64,000 nucleotides of DNA from Fen-1308 sp035319125 (GCA_035319125.1 DATHDG010000012.1:106235-170234), one strand, 5' to 3'; positions 26,696 through 35,870 are shown, numbered from the stretch's first letter. Numbers and translations: made by a program. Notes: generated by a model not told the origin, from the sequence alone.

Positions 26696-27735
26696 GGTAC
26701 ATGGTAACCGGAACGGCCATAATAAGTCCGATTGGCACCGCTCTACATGATGTCTGGAGAATGGCAGAAAGAAAACTTTCCGGCATAGGAGAGCTGGCTA
26801 GGTTTAAGTCGCGGCGTAGTATTTTGTGCGGAGAGGTTAAGAACTTTGATTTGGAAGACTATATTTCCGACAGGCGATTCAGGCGGTCTGACCTGATTTC
26901 GCAGTATGCGCTGGCTGCAATTGCCGGAGCGCTCGACGGTACGCCGAATGTCAGCGGTGAAAAGATTGGATTAGTTATGGGGATTACGCATGGAGCGCTT
27001 TGTTATACGCAATCATTTCACAGGGATCTGATCGAGGGCGGTCCTGAATCGGCAAGTCCATTGCTATTTTCAGATTCTGTTCTCAATGCTCCGGCAGGCA
27101 ACGCATCAATATGCTTTGGTATAAAAGGCCCGGTACATACTGTTATTGGGGGGACTGAAGTTTCGATAAAAGCGATAATGTCTGCTTGCCGCATGCTGGC
27201 TGACAACGGAATTATGAAGGTTGTTGTCGCAGCAGCAGAGGAGATTAATGAACTATCCCTTGAAGTATACGAACGCATTGGCATTTCTCCATTGGCTGAG
27301 GGCGCAGGTGCTTTGGTTCTTGAATTGGAGACAGACGGCAAACGACAGAACTGCTATTGCACCATAGCCGGCATGGCATCCAGATGCGATCCTGGCGATC
27401 CTGAAGAGGCTTTGCTGAACGTATTTGATATGTGTCTGCAAGAGGCCGGCCTGTCAATCGCTGAAATCGACCTGGTTATGACATCAGATGATATTTTGCT
27501 TCCTAAAACATTCAAAACGATTCCAGTAGCCAATTTAACTGGTTTAACCGGCCAGGCTTTCGCTGCAAGCACGATATGGAACGTCGCATTTTGCGCCATG
27601 GCTCTCAGGAACGGTAAGTTCCCCGGAACCATATTAGAGGGGGTTGCTGAGCCCTCAGGTAATATTAATAAAATATTGATATGCACGGCAGACAGTATCG
27701 GCAATGCTGCGGCGTTGATACTTTCCAGAATATGA
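26692..27735 (+). CDS. Ketosynthase-like chain-length-factor protein, no catalytic triad
   Basis: This 347-residue protein has the thiolase/ketosynthase fold (YMVTGTAIISPIGTA at the start, EGAGALVLELE later, and TGQAFAASTIW near the end). The catalytic Cys position reads VIGGTEVS, so Cys is Gly, and the usual NAHGTGT His motif is absent. This is how chain-length factors look. It should pair with the active ketosynthase just upstream and set chain length. I prefer ATG 26692, which overlaps the previous stop (ATGA); ATG 26683 would add three residues. Confidence 0.85.
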   Translation: MRYMVTGTAIISPIGTALHDVWRMAERKLSGIGELARFKSRRSILCGEVKNFDLEDYISDRRFRRSDLISQYALAAIAGALDGTPNVSGEKIGLVMGITHGALCYTQSFHRDLIEGGPESASPLLFSDSVLNAPAGNASICFGIKGPVHTVIGGTEVSIKAIMSACRMLADNGIMKVVVAAAEEINELSLEVYERIGISPLAEGAGALVLELETDGKRQNCYCTIAGMASRCDPGDPEEALLNVFDMCLQEAGLSIAEIDLVMTSDDILLPKTFKTIPVANLTGLTGQAFAASTIWNVAFCAMALRNGKFPGTILEGVAEPSGNINKILICTADSIGNAAALILSRI

Positions 27736-28808
27736 ACAGATTTTGTGTAAATAGAGACAATTTCAGTTTTAAGGAATTACTGGGGCTTTCACTCGTTCAC
27801 AAATACATTTCGGGCAGACTCTTACGTTTTGCTGATGATAAGGGCATTATAAGTACGCTTGCGTCAATCGGCTCGTTTACCTTAGAGGATGCTATAGCAA
27901 TCCTTCAACGCAAATGCGATTATGTTCTTGCAGACAAGGTAAGAATTCGGATGGTGAAAGTATTAATAGATTTTCTTTGCGAATGTGGAATAGCTGTTAA
28001 TCATAACGGACATTATAGCTACAGTCCGGCAGGCGATAACCGATATGAATTATCCATGGATCAAGTAGTTTTGGCAAAAGATCTCTTTAAAGGACAGGTC
28101 GATTTTTTTGACTGGTGTCTTGACTATGCCGAGGAGTTTTTGCGCGGCGAGCCGCCGCTTTGCGGTTTTGACAACTCATCTGCCACAATGTGGGAAGCGT
28201 TTCTTGGTAATGCTGAATTCGATTTTGCAAGATCTGTCCTAGCTCAGCTAATGTTCTCAAAACCGGGTGAAAAAACTTGCATTCTGGATCTCTGCTACGG
28301 ACCGGGCTTCGATATTGCGGCAATTCAGAATAATTCTGCCGGCGCAGTAGTGACAGCACTGGATTTTAAAGATGTATTCAAGCAGCAGGCGCTGGGGCGG
28401 GCCCCTGATCCCGCAAGCATACGCTGGGTTGACGCTATGAATTGGAAGGGTTTCGGAAACGAATTGCCATTTTCGACCGGCACTTTCGACTGCGTATTTT
28501 TTGCCTGCGCTGATCCTTATATAAATAACGAGGTGCGCAGATTCGTGTATAGCGATATATGCCGCGTAATAAAAGCAGGTGGTTCCCTGAATATATTGAG
28601 TCACAGTTATCCTGATCATGGAAAAGAGTTCGTAACTGATCTCTGGGTAAGGAGAGGCACTCTATGCCATGATTTTGCTGAGAGCGTCTGTGAGGGATGG
28701 AACGGATTCTATGATGCTGACAAATCCCTTGAGCTTTTCGAGTCAGTCGGCTTTAAGATTGGAGCTGTTATGATGAATGCCTCTATATGGAGGCTTGACA
28801 AGCCGTGA
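27732..28808 (+). CDS. SAM-dependent methyltransferase (O-methyltransferase-like)
   Basis: This 358-residue protein is started at ATG 27732, which overlaps the previous stop. An upstream frame start at 27681 lies inside that gene. Residues 1-110 resemble the dimerising winged-helix part of small-molecule O-methyltransferases. The SAM-binding motif ILDLCYGPGFDIAAI follows near residue 190, then TALDFKD, then DVFF-like CVFFACADPY and ICRVIKAGGSLNIL. Aryl-polyene clusters contain a methyltransferase that methylates the aryl head group; an equivalent role is plausible. The stop overlaps the next GTG start. Confidence 0.82.
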   Translation: MNRFCVNRDNFSFKELLGLSLVHKYISGRLLRFADDKGIISTLASIGSFTLEDAIAILQRKCDYVLADKVRIRMVKVLIDFLCECGIAVNHNGHYSYSPAGDNRYELSMDQVVLAKDLFKGQVDFFDWCLDYAEEFLRGEPPLCGFDNSSATMWEAFLGNAEFDFARSVLAQLMFSKPGEKTCILDLCYGPGFDIAAIQNNSAGAVVTALDFKDVFKQQALGRAPDPASIRWVDAMNWKGFGNELPFSTGTFDCVFFACADPYINNEVRRFVYSDICRVIKAGGSLNILSHSYPDHGKEFVTDLWVRRGTLCHDFAESVCEGWNGFYDADKSLELFESVGFKIGAVMMNASIWRLDKP

Positions 28809-29968
28809 AGAGATCGGTAGTTGTCACTGGTATCGGCCTGATCACTCCACTTAGCCCTTTCGGCTCGCCTGAAGATTTCTGGTGTGCACTCTGCTCTGGA
28901 ACTGACGCCATCAAGCAGCGGCCCTTGCCGATGCTTGATACTGGCAGGGAATGGTTTGTGGCCGGAATTGACGCAGATGTTTCCAATGAGGAAAAGTTTT
29001 TTCATCTTGCAAATTGTGCTTTGCGTTCTGCAATAAATGACGCTGCAATTGAAGGATCTGAGGCCGGGCTTGCAGTCGGTACAGTTTTAGGCAATGTGTT
29101 ATCTAAACAAATGCGTCTGATTAAAGGCTACGAGCGACTGCATGGATCGAGTCAAGTTGAATCGCTATCGTATCCGGCGATTTATCTGTCAAAACAGAAT
29201 AATCTTGAAGGTCCGGTTGTATCTGTATCGACAGCCTGCGCATCAGGCACCGATGCGGTCGGACTTGCGGCAAGAAAAATCATAGCCGGTACGGTAGACA
29301 TAATGGTGGCAGGTGGGGTCGATGTTCTAAGCGACTTTGCGCTTACCGGTTTTCATGCACTGCAGGCTCTAACTGCGACAAAAGTTCGACCTTTTGATAA
29401 GAATCGTTCGGGTCTTGCTCTGGGCGAAGGAGCAGCGTTTCTGGTGCTTGAATCCCTTGAACATGCATTGAATAGAAATGCGAAGTTATACGGCAGGGTT
29501 CTAGGGTATTCTTCGAGGGTGGATGCCCATCACCTTACTGCTCCGCATCGTGAAGGCAGAGGATTGGCAGATGCCGCATTTCAGGCGATTAGCCAGGCCG
29601 ACCTTGAATCCAGAGCTGTTAACTATATCAATGCGCATGGCACAGGTACTGTTTATAACGATTTAATGGAAACGAAAGTGATAAAGCATGTTTTTGGTAA
29701 ATTTGCTTATGAAATCCCGGTGAGCTCTACTAAATCTATGCTTGGACACTCTTTTGGCGCTGCGGGAGCTATCGAAATCATATGCTGCCTGTTTGCCATC
29801 AGGGACGGCAAGATCCCACCGACTATAAATTATGAAGAAAGAGATCCGGAATGCGACCTTGACTATGTGCCAAATGAGTCTCGCCTGTGTGATGTTAAAT
29901 GTGCGATGTCATTCTCTGCCGGCTTTGGCGGTCAGAATTCGGCAATTATACTTGGCGCAGTACATTAA
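28805..29968 (+). CDS. Beta-ketoacyl-ACP synthase (FabF-like), second intact copy
   Basis: This 387-residue ketosynthase has the full triad: Cys145 in STACASGTDA, His278 in NAHGTGT, and His314 in LGHSFGAAG. It shares the general order of parts with the enzyme at 25490 but differs through much of its length, so it is a diverged homologue and not a recent copy. The start is GTG 28805, overlapping the methyltransferase stop (GTGA). Its stop directly precedes the short ketosynthase-like gene. Two active ketosynthases suggest one starts the chain and the other extends it, as proposed for aryl polyenes. Confidence 0.93.
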   Translation: MKRSVVVTGIGLITPLSPFGSPEDFWCALCSGTDAIKQRPLPMLDTGREWFVAGIDADVSNEEKFFHLANCALRSAINDAAIEGSEAGLAVGTVLGNVLSKQMRLIKGYERLHGSSQVESLSYPAIYLSKQNNLEGPVVSVSTACASGTDAVGLAARKIIAGTVDIMVAGGVDVLSDFALTGFHALQALTATKVRPFDKNRSGLALGEGAAFLVLESLEHALNRNAKLYGRVLGYSSRVDAHHLTAPHREGRGLADAAFQAISQADLESRAVNYINAHGTGTVYNDLMETKVIKHVFGKFAYEIPVSSTKSMLGHSFGAAGAIEIICCLFAIRDGKIPPTINYEERDPECDLDYVPNESRLCDVKCAMSFSAGFGGQNSAIILGAVH

Positions 29969-30508
29969 ATGAATATGATCGGTAAATTCACACTAGAAGA
30001 TATTGACATCGAAAATGCCCTGCTTAAGCTTGAAGGCCACATGAAGCCTATAAGGCTTGTTCACGATATTGAGCGTCTGGCTGTTGCTTCCGTTGGGTTG
30101 GCGCTTCTGGCTTCAGGAATTAAATGCCCGTATGGCGGTTCCGACATCGGTCTTTATCTAGGAATCGATGATTCCATTGAAGATATAAAGGATGAATACT
30201 TTCGAAGAGTTCTGGCTGATGGTGCATTAGGGGCGAGTCCTCTTCTATTTCCATTTACTTCGCCAAATGCACTCGCTGCGCAAATCTCTATTGCTTTTGA
30301 TCTGAGAGGGGAATGTATTGTAATGCCTATTAACGGTTCATGCTCCAATGTGATAAAATATGCAACCGAATGTATTGACAGCAAGCACGTTAGGACAGCG
30401 ATTGTTTGTGTTATCAAGATTGCGGCAAATGGTCAATCCGGTCCTAATGGTCAGTATGTCGGAGATGTTATGGTGTTTGGGGGAGGCTGTGAGCAGCAAA
30501 AGAAATAA
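29969..30508 (+). CDS. Short ketosynthase-like protein (PF13723 type)
   Basis: This 179-residue protein resembles the short beta-ketoacyl-synthase-like subunits found in aryl-polyene clusters. The segment ASPLLFPFTSPNALAAQISIAFDLRGECIVM matches the part of ketosynthases before the catalytic Cys. The following NGSCSNVIKYATECI holds one Cys, but without the normal ACASG context. The downstream half of the enzyme with both His motifs is missing. It directly follows the second ketosynthase without a gap. I expect a structural partner, not a condensing enzyme. Confidence 0.75.
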   Translation: MNMIGKFTLEDIDIENALLKLEGHMKPIRLVHDIERLAVASVGLALLASGIKCPYGGSDIGLYLGIDDSIEDIKDEYFRRVLADGALGASPLLFPFTSPNALAAQISIAFDLRGECIVMPINGSCSNVIKYATECIDSKHVRTAIVCVIKIAANGQSGPNGQYVGDVMVFGGGCEQQKK

Positions 30509-30523
30509 GGCAGGACTGAAAGC

Positions 30524-31831
30524 ATGAAGACATTCGAGCCGGTCGATATGCTTCCTGCCGAAAAAATTGCCGAAATTCAGGGTCGGCTTTTAAACGAAAC
30601 TGTAAGGCGCGCATATATTAATTCTCAGTTTTATCGCAATCGGTTCAGTAATCTTGGGATTGCCATAGACGGCATCAGCAGCTTGAGTCATCTTAAACTT
30701 CTGCCCCTTACGGATAGAAAAGATTTCCAGGAAAATAACTGGGACTTCCTGGCAGTTAACAAACGCGATATAGCTGAAGTGGTATCCACAACAGGCACAA
30801 GCGGAGAGCCGGCTTTTGTCGCCATGACCGCTAATGACTTAATCAGACTCGCTGTGAATGAGGAGAGAAGTTTTGGCTCAGCCGGCGCTGCTAAAGGAGA
30901 CCTGTTTCATTTGGCTGTGACATGCGATAACCTTTTTATAGCTGGAATAGCTTATTATGGCGGACTTTCGAGGCTAGGTGCCGCAGTTGCAAGAATAGGG
31001 CCGCAGAATCTTCTCAGGCACCTAGATTTAGCACTTAGTCTGAAGCCAGCTGGTATGGTTGCTGTTCCTTCATTCATCGTGCACATGTCGCGCCGCATGA
31101 AGGAGATCGGGATTACTGCTGAAGAAATCGGACTTAAGAAAATTGTTCTAATTGGCGACAGCATCAGAGATGCCGATTTCAAGTTGAATGCTCTTGGAAT
31201 CTTGATAGAAGAAGCTTTCGGAAAGATATTTTATTCGACTTATGGCATCACAGAGGCACAACTATCCTTTTTTGAGTGTGATGTGCATCAAGGGCTTCAC
31301 AGCCATCCGGATTTTATCATTGCCGAGATAGTAGATGACGAGGGTAATTTACTCCGGGATGGTGAAGTTGGGGAGCTTGTTCTTACAACATTGCAGATAG
31401 AGGGTATGCCGATGATTCGTTACAGAACCGGTGACATTACATTTAGATTGACAGGACAGTGTTTGTGCGGACGCAATTCGCCACGCATCGGACCAATTCT
31501 CGGGAGAAAATGTCAGAGACTGAAATACAAGGGAGTTACGATTTATCCTAAGACAATAGAAAATGCTCTTCTTGGTATCAGTGATGTAATTAATTACCAG
31601 ATTGAGGCATGCACTGGAGATGATCAGACCGATATGATCATCCTAAGGGTTGGAGCGCATTGCAATGGCAACGGACTGAAGGCAATATTGCGAGATGTGC
31701 TGCTGGCAAAAGCACGCGTAACGCCCCGCATCGAGATTGAGCGGCCTGAAGAGGTTGAAAAAAAGCTATTCGAAGGGGGTAGCCGCAAAGCGGTAACTTT
31801 TAAAGACAGGAGAGCTTGTAAGTATGGCTAA
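30524..31831 (+). CDS. AMP-forming acyl/aryl-CoA ligase (phenylacetate-CoA ligase-like)
   Basis: This 435-residue adenylating enzyme is of the PaaK type. The phosphate-binding loop is STTGTSGEP, followed by YSTYGITEAQL (the aromatic and TE motif) and GMPMIRYRTGDI. A cysteine-containing CLCGRNSPRIGPILGR and the C-terminal domain YKGVTIYPKTIENAL complete the pattern. It should activate a carboxylic acid, perhaps an aryl acid or fatty acid, as CoA thioester or on the ACP. Classical aryl-polyene loci also have an ammonia lyase to make the aryl acid; none is present here. The stop overlaps the next ATG. Confidence 0.88.
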   Translation: MKTFEPVDMLPAEKIAEIQGRLLNETVRRAYINSQFYRNRFSNLGIAIDGISSLSHLKLLPLTDRKDFQENNWDFLAVNKRDIAEVVSTTGTSGEPAFVAMTANDLIRLAVNEERSFGSAGAAKGDLFHLAVTCDNLFIAGIAYYGGLSRLGAAVARIGPQNLLRHLDLALSLKPAGMVAVPSFIVHMSRRMKEIGITAEEIGLKKIVLIGDSIRDADFKLNALGILIEEAFGKIFYSTYGITEAQLSFFECDVHQGLHSHPDFIIAEIVDDEGNLLRDGEVGELVLTTLQIEGMPMIRYRTGDITFRLTGQCLCGRNSPRIGPILGRKCQRLKYKGVTIYPKTIENALLGISDVINYQIEACTGDDQTDMIILRVGAHCNGNGLKAILRDVLLAKARVTPRIEIERPEEVEKKLFEGGSRKAVTFKDRRACKYG

Positions 31832-32873
31832 TGCTGTAGACATGGTCCACGCCCTTGGATTCGAAAGTGATGAGGTGGCTGCCTGTCTGGAAAGGCGCGG
31901 GCTTCTCTCTCTTGAACTCGAGTTTACCAGGAAGTGCAATTTGCGCTGCATATATTGCTATTCGGCTGCAGGTGAGCCGGAGGATGGCGAATTGAGCATT
32001 AGCGAAATTAAATCAGTGGTCAGACAGGCCGGCGACCTCGGTGCAAAAAAAATAATATTGCTAGGAGGCGGCGAACCGCTCATATATGAAGGGCTGGAAG
32101 AGATAATTGAATTTATATCAGGCTTGGGGCTGCAGCAGGTTCTTTTTACAAATGGCACTCTCATAACAGAAAAGACAGCTCATTTTCTCAGGTGCAACAG
32201 GGTTTCCATTGTAGTTAAGAGCAACAGCTTGCGGCCTGAGGTGCAGGATAAGCTTGCAGGGATGAAAGGCTCATATGAGAGGATAAGACGCGGTCTGGAT
32301 TGTTTGCTTGGCGCCGGATATCCTGATGATGATGTCATGCTTGGCGTGCAGACCGTGATCTGCCGGCAGAATCTGTTAGAACTACCTGCCATGTGGGGAT
32401 GGGCGCGTGAAAATCATTATGTTCCATATTTTGAAATAATGACTAATCAGGGCAGGGCAAAACACCATCCGGAGCTATCCGTAACTATGGCCGAAATACA
32501 AGATGTTTTTAAAAAACTGGAGTCGATCGACAGGTCGGATTTTGGCGTTGTATGGAAGTCTCGTCCCACTATTGCAGCTTTTTCATGCAAGCGTCATTTA
32601 TATAGTTGTCTCGTAAATTCACGCGGCTTTGTGCAACCCTGCACCGGCGTTGATATGCCGGTAGGCAATATACGGGAAAAGGCACTTGCCGATATACTTT
32701 CCGGCAGCACTGTCATTGAGGACCTGCGAAACATTTATGATAGGATTCAAGGTGAGTGTCGCCAATGCGAGTACAGATATGAGTGCTATGGCTGCAGAGG
32801 CAATGCGTATCAAACCACCGGAAACTATCTGGCCTCAGACCCTTCATGCTGGCGCTTTTCCGTGTGTGAATGA
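31824..32873 (+). CDS. Radical-SAM/SPASM enzyme
   Basis: This 349-residue radical-SAM protein has the cluster site CNLRCIYCYS (residues about 38-47), GGGEPLIYEGL for SAM binding, and LFTNGTLIT. The C-terminal SPASM cysteines are CKRHLYSCLVNSRGFVQPC, followed by CRQCEYRYECYGC and SCWRF. This arrangement normally holds one or two extra 4Fe-4S clusters. The ATG lies 8 bases inside the ligase gene, and the stop overlaps the next ATG, so expression is coupled to the ligase and to a B12 radical-SAM enzyme. No candidate precursor peptide is nearby, so a lipid or sugar substrate is more likely than a peptide. Confidence 0.9.
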   Translation: MANAVDMVHALGFESDEVAACLERRGLLSLELEFTRKCNLRCIYCYSAAGEPEDGELSISEIKSVVRQAGDLGAKKIILLGGGEPLIYEGLEEIIEFISGLGLQQVLFTNGTLITEKTAHFLRCNRVSIVVKSNSLRPEVQDKLAGMKGSYERIRRGLDCLLGAGYPDDDVMLGVQTVICRQNLLELPAMWGWARENHYVPYFEIMTNQGRAKHHPELSVTMAEIQDVFKKLESIDRSDFGVVWKSRPTIAAFSCKRHLYSCLVNSRGFVQPCTGVDMPVGNIREKALADILSGSTVIEDLRNIYDRIQGECRQCEYRYECYGCRGNAYQTTGNYLASDPSCWRFSVCE

Positions 32874-34231
32874 AGATACTCCTTATATCGGTTAATAAGG
32901 AGAGAGAACCATATCCTGTAGCACCCATCGGGACAGCGTGCGTCGCATCTGCATTAAAACAGGAAGGTCACGACATCTGCATCCTGGATCTCTGTTTTGA
33001 AGAGCACTCTTCGAAGGTGATCGAAAAGGTTGCATCGGACTTCGGTCCGGATATCGTCGGCCTTTCAATTCGGAATGTCGATAATCTTACATTCGGTAAG
33101 AGTATTAATTATATGCCTTCAGTTAAAGAGGTGGTTGAAACCGTCAAGAGTACGTGTGCTGCCGGCATTGTGGCAGGAGGATCAGGCTTCTCAATCTTTC
33201 CTGAGGAATCTCTGCGTTATCTGGCTCTTGATTTAGGGATTGCCGGAGAGGGTGAGGATGCATTTGCACAGTTGATTGCTGCATATGAGAGTGGAGGCAG
33301 TTTTGATTCTGTCCCCAATCTTTGCAGGATTGTGAACGGTAATTACGTTGCAAATAGTGTGCAAAGCAAATATAAATTTTCAAAGCCGGACCGGTCATTT
33401 CTGGACAATGCAAAATATATGGAGCTTGGAGGAATGGGCAATATTCAGGCAAAGCGTGGATGTCCATTCTCCTGTACCTACTGCACATATCCTGCCATTG
33501 AAGGGTGCAAGGTGAGGCTGCGCAATGCTTCTGATGTGGTGGAAGAGATTATAGAGGCCCACAACAGATACGGAATTGATCATATGTTTTTTGTAGATGA
33601 CATATTTAATTTTCCCGAGGAACATGCGATCGGCATCTGCGAGGAGATGATACGACGCAAAGCAGCAGTCGATTGGACATGTTTTGCAACCCCTTTTGGA
33701 ATGTCACGCGAAATGGCGTATGTCATGAAGAAGGCGGGCTGCAAGGGCATAGAGTTCGGCACAGATGGTGGATCTGAAAGAACTCTTGAAGCACTTGGAA
33801 AGAGATTTCTGCCGAGCGATATTGAACGCGCTTCTAATTATTGCATGAGAGTTGGTCTGCCGCATGCACACTACATTATCATTGGTGGACCTGGAGAGGA
33901 CGCTGATACATTGGAAGATACGTTTACGCTCTTCGATCGGCTCGGACCGACCGCGGTGATAGCGATTATTGGGGTGAGGATATATCCCAATACGCTTCTT
34001 AGGCAGAGGGCGATAAATGAAGGTATTGTTCGAGAGGACGACTCGCTTTTTAATCCGGTATTTTATTTGACGAATAATATTAATTCAGACGAACTGATTA
34101 AGACGGTGGCCGGACTTGCAGCTGACAGGCCGAACTGGATTGTGCCGGCTCTTGGTTTGCGCTGTGACACCGGTATGATGACGATGTTAAGAAAAAACGG
34201 CAGGAAGGGACCGCTCTGGGACCTGCTGTAG
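32870..34231 (+). CDS. B12-binding radical-SAM enzyme (second)
   Basis: This 453-residue protein has a cobalamin-binding-like N-terminal domain (residues 1-130, PVAPIGTACVASALKQEGHDICILDLCF, GIVAGGSGFSIFP and GIAGEGEDAF). A radical-SAM core follows with CPFSCTYC and FFVDDIFNFPEEHAIGIC. KGIEFGTDGGSERTLEALGK and HYIIIGGPGEDADTLEDT complete the barrel. Related enzymes methylate sp3 carbons or rearrange rings. It differs clearly from the first B12-type enzyme at 21137. Its start overlaps the SPASM gene stop (ATGA). A 69-base gap follows with a possible internal promoter. Confidence 0.9.
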   Translation: MKILLISVNKEREPYPVAPIGTACVASALKQEGHDICILDLCFEEHSSKVIEKVASDFGPDIVGLSIRNVDNLTFGKSINYMPSVKEVVETVKSTCAAGIVAGGSGFSIFPEESLRYLALDLGIAGEGEDAFAQLIAAYESGGSFDSVPNLCRIVNGNYVANSVQSKYKFSKPDRSFLDNAKYMELGGMGNIQAKRGCPFSCTYCTYPAIEGCKVRLRNASDVVEEIIEAHNRYGIDHMFFVDDIFNFPEEHAIGICEEMIRRKAAVDWTCFATPFGMSREMAYVMKKAGCKGIEFGTDGGSERTLEALGKRFLPSDIERASNYCMRVGLPHAHYIIIGGPGEDADTLEDTFTLFDRLGPTAVIAIIGVRIYPNTLLRQRAINEGIVREDDSLFNPVFYLTNNINSDELIKTVAGLAADRPNWIVPALGLRCDTGMMTMLRKNGRKGPLWDLL

Positions 34232-34249
34232 TAACTGATCGGTATGTTG

Positions 34250-34255
34250 TATAAT
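34250..34255 (+). promoter_or_regulatory. Possible internal -10 element
   Basis: TATAAT lies 45 bases before the second BamE-like gene, in one of the few real gaps of the cluster. No good -35 is visible, so support is weak. Confidence 0.25.
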
Positions 34256-34300
34256 GCGACATTTAATGCTTGATGAATATGTTCGGACAGGAGGGATGAT

Positions 34301-34879
34301 ATGCAGAAAGTCTGTTTCGTTTTCATCATTATCGTTATGTTTTTCAATGTAAAGCTTGTCCAGGCGATTGATTTAATAGCAGGTAAGGAATATTTCTTGA
34401 GGACGCCTCTGTATGCCGCCAAGGACAAAGACAATTATATCAACTGGGTCAATTATTCTGATGCTGCAGAGAAGCTGCATGCCGGGGGAAAGGTTACGGT
34501 TACTGAAATAAATGGACATGCAATCAAGTTTGTAATGAATAATAAAATGTACTTATTTGAATACGAGCAGAAGGGCCACGTAGGCAGTCCTGGAATATAT
34601 GATAAATATTTTACAGCTGCCAATATAAGGGAAGATATGCAACGGTATGACGAACATATCAGGACCAATATTTCCTTGGGCAAAATAGAGCTGGGCATGA
34701 CGAAGGAAGAGGTTCTTCTTGCGGTGGGATGCCCGCCGATTGCAGACATAAAGAAGACATATGATCTATCGCTTCAGGATATCCTGCATGCCGATAGTTG
34801 GATATACTACCGCAGCAGACTGAAGAAGCTATTGCTAAATTTTGCTGCAGGCAAGGTGATATCCATAGAGGAGCAGTGA
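34301..34879 (+). CDS. Exported BamE/SmpA-like protein, copy B
   Basis: This 192-residue exported protein has a signal peptide (residues 1 to about 22, ending VQAID). The mature part shares an order of segments with the protein at 19934: INWVNYSDAAEKLHAGGKVTV, then LGMTKEEVLLAVGCPP, LSLQDILHADSWIYYRSR and FAAGKVISIEE. The middle and tail match the BamE-like fold. An AGGAGG site precedes the ATG. Its GTGA junction with the ketoreductase gene keeps it in the operon. Two diverged copies on either side of the chain-building genes suggest related envelope roles. Confidence 0.72.
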   Translation: MQKVCFVFIIIVMFFNVKLVQAIDLIAGKEYFLRTPLYAAKDKDNYINWVNYSDAAEKLHAGGKVTVTEINGHAIKFVMNNKMYLFEYEQKGHVGSPGIYDKYFTAANIREDMQRYDEHIRTNISLGKIELGMTKEEVLLAVGCPPIADIKKTYDLSLQDILHADSWIYYRSRLKKLLLNFAAGKVISIEEQ

Positions 34880-35619
34880 ACAATAATATAAGACGCGTAG
34901 CGCTTATTACCGGTGGGAGTCGCGGCATTGGAAAGGCTATTGCCTCGGCTTTTGCCGAAGCTGGATATGCAGTCGTGATAAACTATAACAAGTCAGGAAA
35001 AGATGCCTTAGCAATACAGAAGGATCTGTCAGCCGAACCAGCAGCTGTTTCACTGCAGAGGGCTGACGTTTCAGATGCTGTCCAGGCAAAGCAAATGATA
35101 GATAATGTAGTGTCAGAATTTGGCCGGCTTGATGTGCTTGTTAACAATGCTGGAATTAATAGAGACGGTTATCTAATGCTCATGCCCGATGATGATTGGA
35201 ACAATGTTATATCTGTCAATCTCACAGGTATTTTTAATTGTTGCCGCGCTGCAATAAGCCATATGATTTCGCAGCGAAGCGGCGTCATAATAAATATGTC
35301 GTCACTAAGCGGCATTTCCGGATTGCCGGGGCAGGCAAACTATGCTGCAGCCAAAGGTGGTGTGATTGCATTTACTAAGTCGCTGGCAAAGGAGCTGGCT
35401 CCTTTCAGTATCAGAGTCAATGCTGTTGCACCCGGTGCAATCGAAACTGAAATGATGAACGCACTTAATGAAGAAACCAAGAAAAGTTATATTTCGGCTA
35501 TTCCTTTAAAGAGGTTTGGGCAACCTCGCGAAGTGGCAGCTGTAGTGAGATTTCTTGCGTCTGAAGATGCGTCATACATAACTGGAGAAACAATCTGTGT
35601 CACTGGAGGCCTGCATTGA
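34876..35619 (+). CDS. 3-oxoacyl-ACP reductase (FabG-like)
   Basis: This 247-residue short-chain dehydrogenase reduces the 3-keto group of the ACP-bound chain. The NADPH loop is ITGGSRGIGKAIA, with NNAG at VLVNNAGINRDG. The catalytic Ser, Tyr and Lys lie in NMSSLSGISGLPGQANYAAAKGG. I start it at GTG 34876, with GAGGAG at 34868-34873 and a shared base run with the upstream stop. A frame extension back to 34798 lies inside the previous gene. The stop overlaps the ACP start (TGATG). It is the ketoreductase step of the cluster. Confidence 0.93.
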   Translation: MNNNIRRVALITGGSRGIGKAIASAFAEAGYAVVINYNKSGKDALAIQKDLSAEPAAVSLQRADVSDAVQAKQMIDNVVSEFGRLDVLVNNAGINRDGYLMLMPDDDWNNVISVNLTGIFNCCRAAISHMISQRSGVIINMSSLSGISGLPGQANYAAAKGGVIAFTKSLAKELAPFSIRVNAVAPGAIETEMMNALNEETKKSYISAIPLKRFGQPREVAAVVRFLASEDASYITGETICVTGGLH

Positions 35620-35870
35620 TGTCTGATACGCTGCCTAAACTAAGGGAGTTGATGATAAAGAGATTGAAACTTAAGGTCACGCCAGAGCAAATACGAGAAG
35701 ATACCCAGCTGTTCGGTCCGGATGGTCTCGGACTCGATTCAATCGACGTCCTAGAACTTGTCGTGGGGATAAAGAAGGAATTTGGTGTAGAAATCGCCGA
35801 CCGCCAGACTGCAGAGAAGGTTTTTAAATCGGTCGGCGCGATCATCCAGTTTATCGAAGAGCGGCAATGA
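35619..35870 (+). CDS. Acyl carrier protein
   Basis: This 83-residue carrier protein has the phosphopantetheine attachment site Ser41 in GLDSIDVLEL, followed by VGIKKEFGVEI. The start is ATG 35619, which overlaps the ketoreductase stop; one codon upstream is a TTG. It should hold the growing chain for the ketosynthases at 25490 and 28805 and be activated by the holo-ACP synthase three genes on. It is the only ACP I find in the cluster, while aryl-polyene loci usually have two. Confidence 0.93.
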   Translation: MSDTLPKLRELMIKRLKLKVTPEQIREDTQLFGPDGLGLDSIDVLELVVGIKKEFGVEIADRQTAEKVFKSVGAIIQFIEERQ

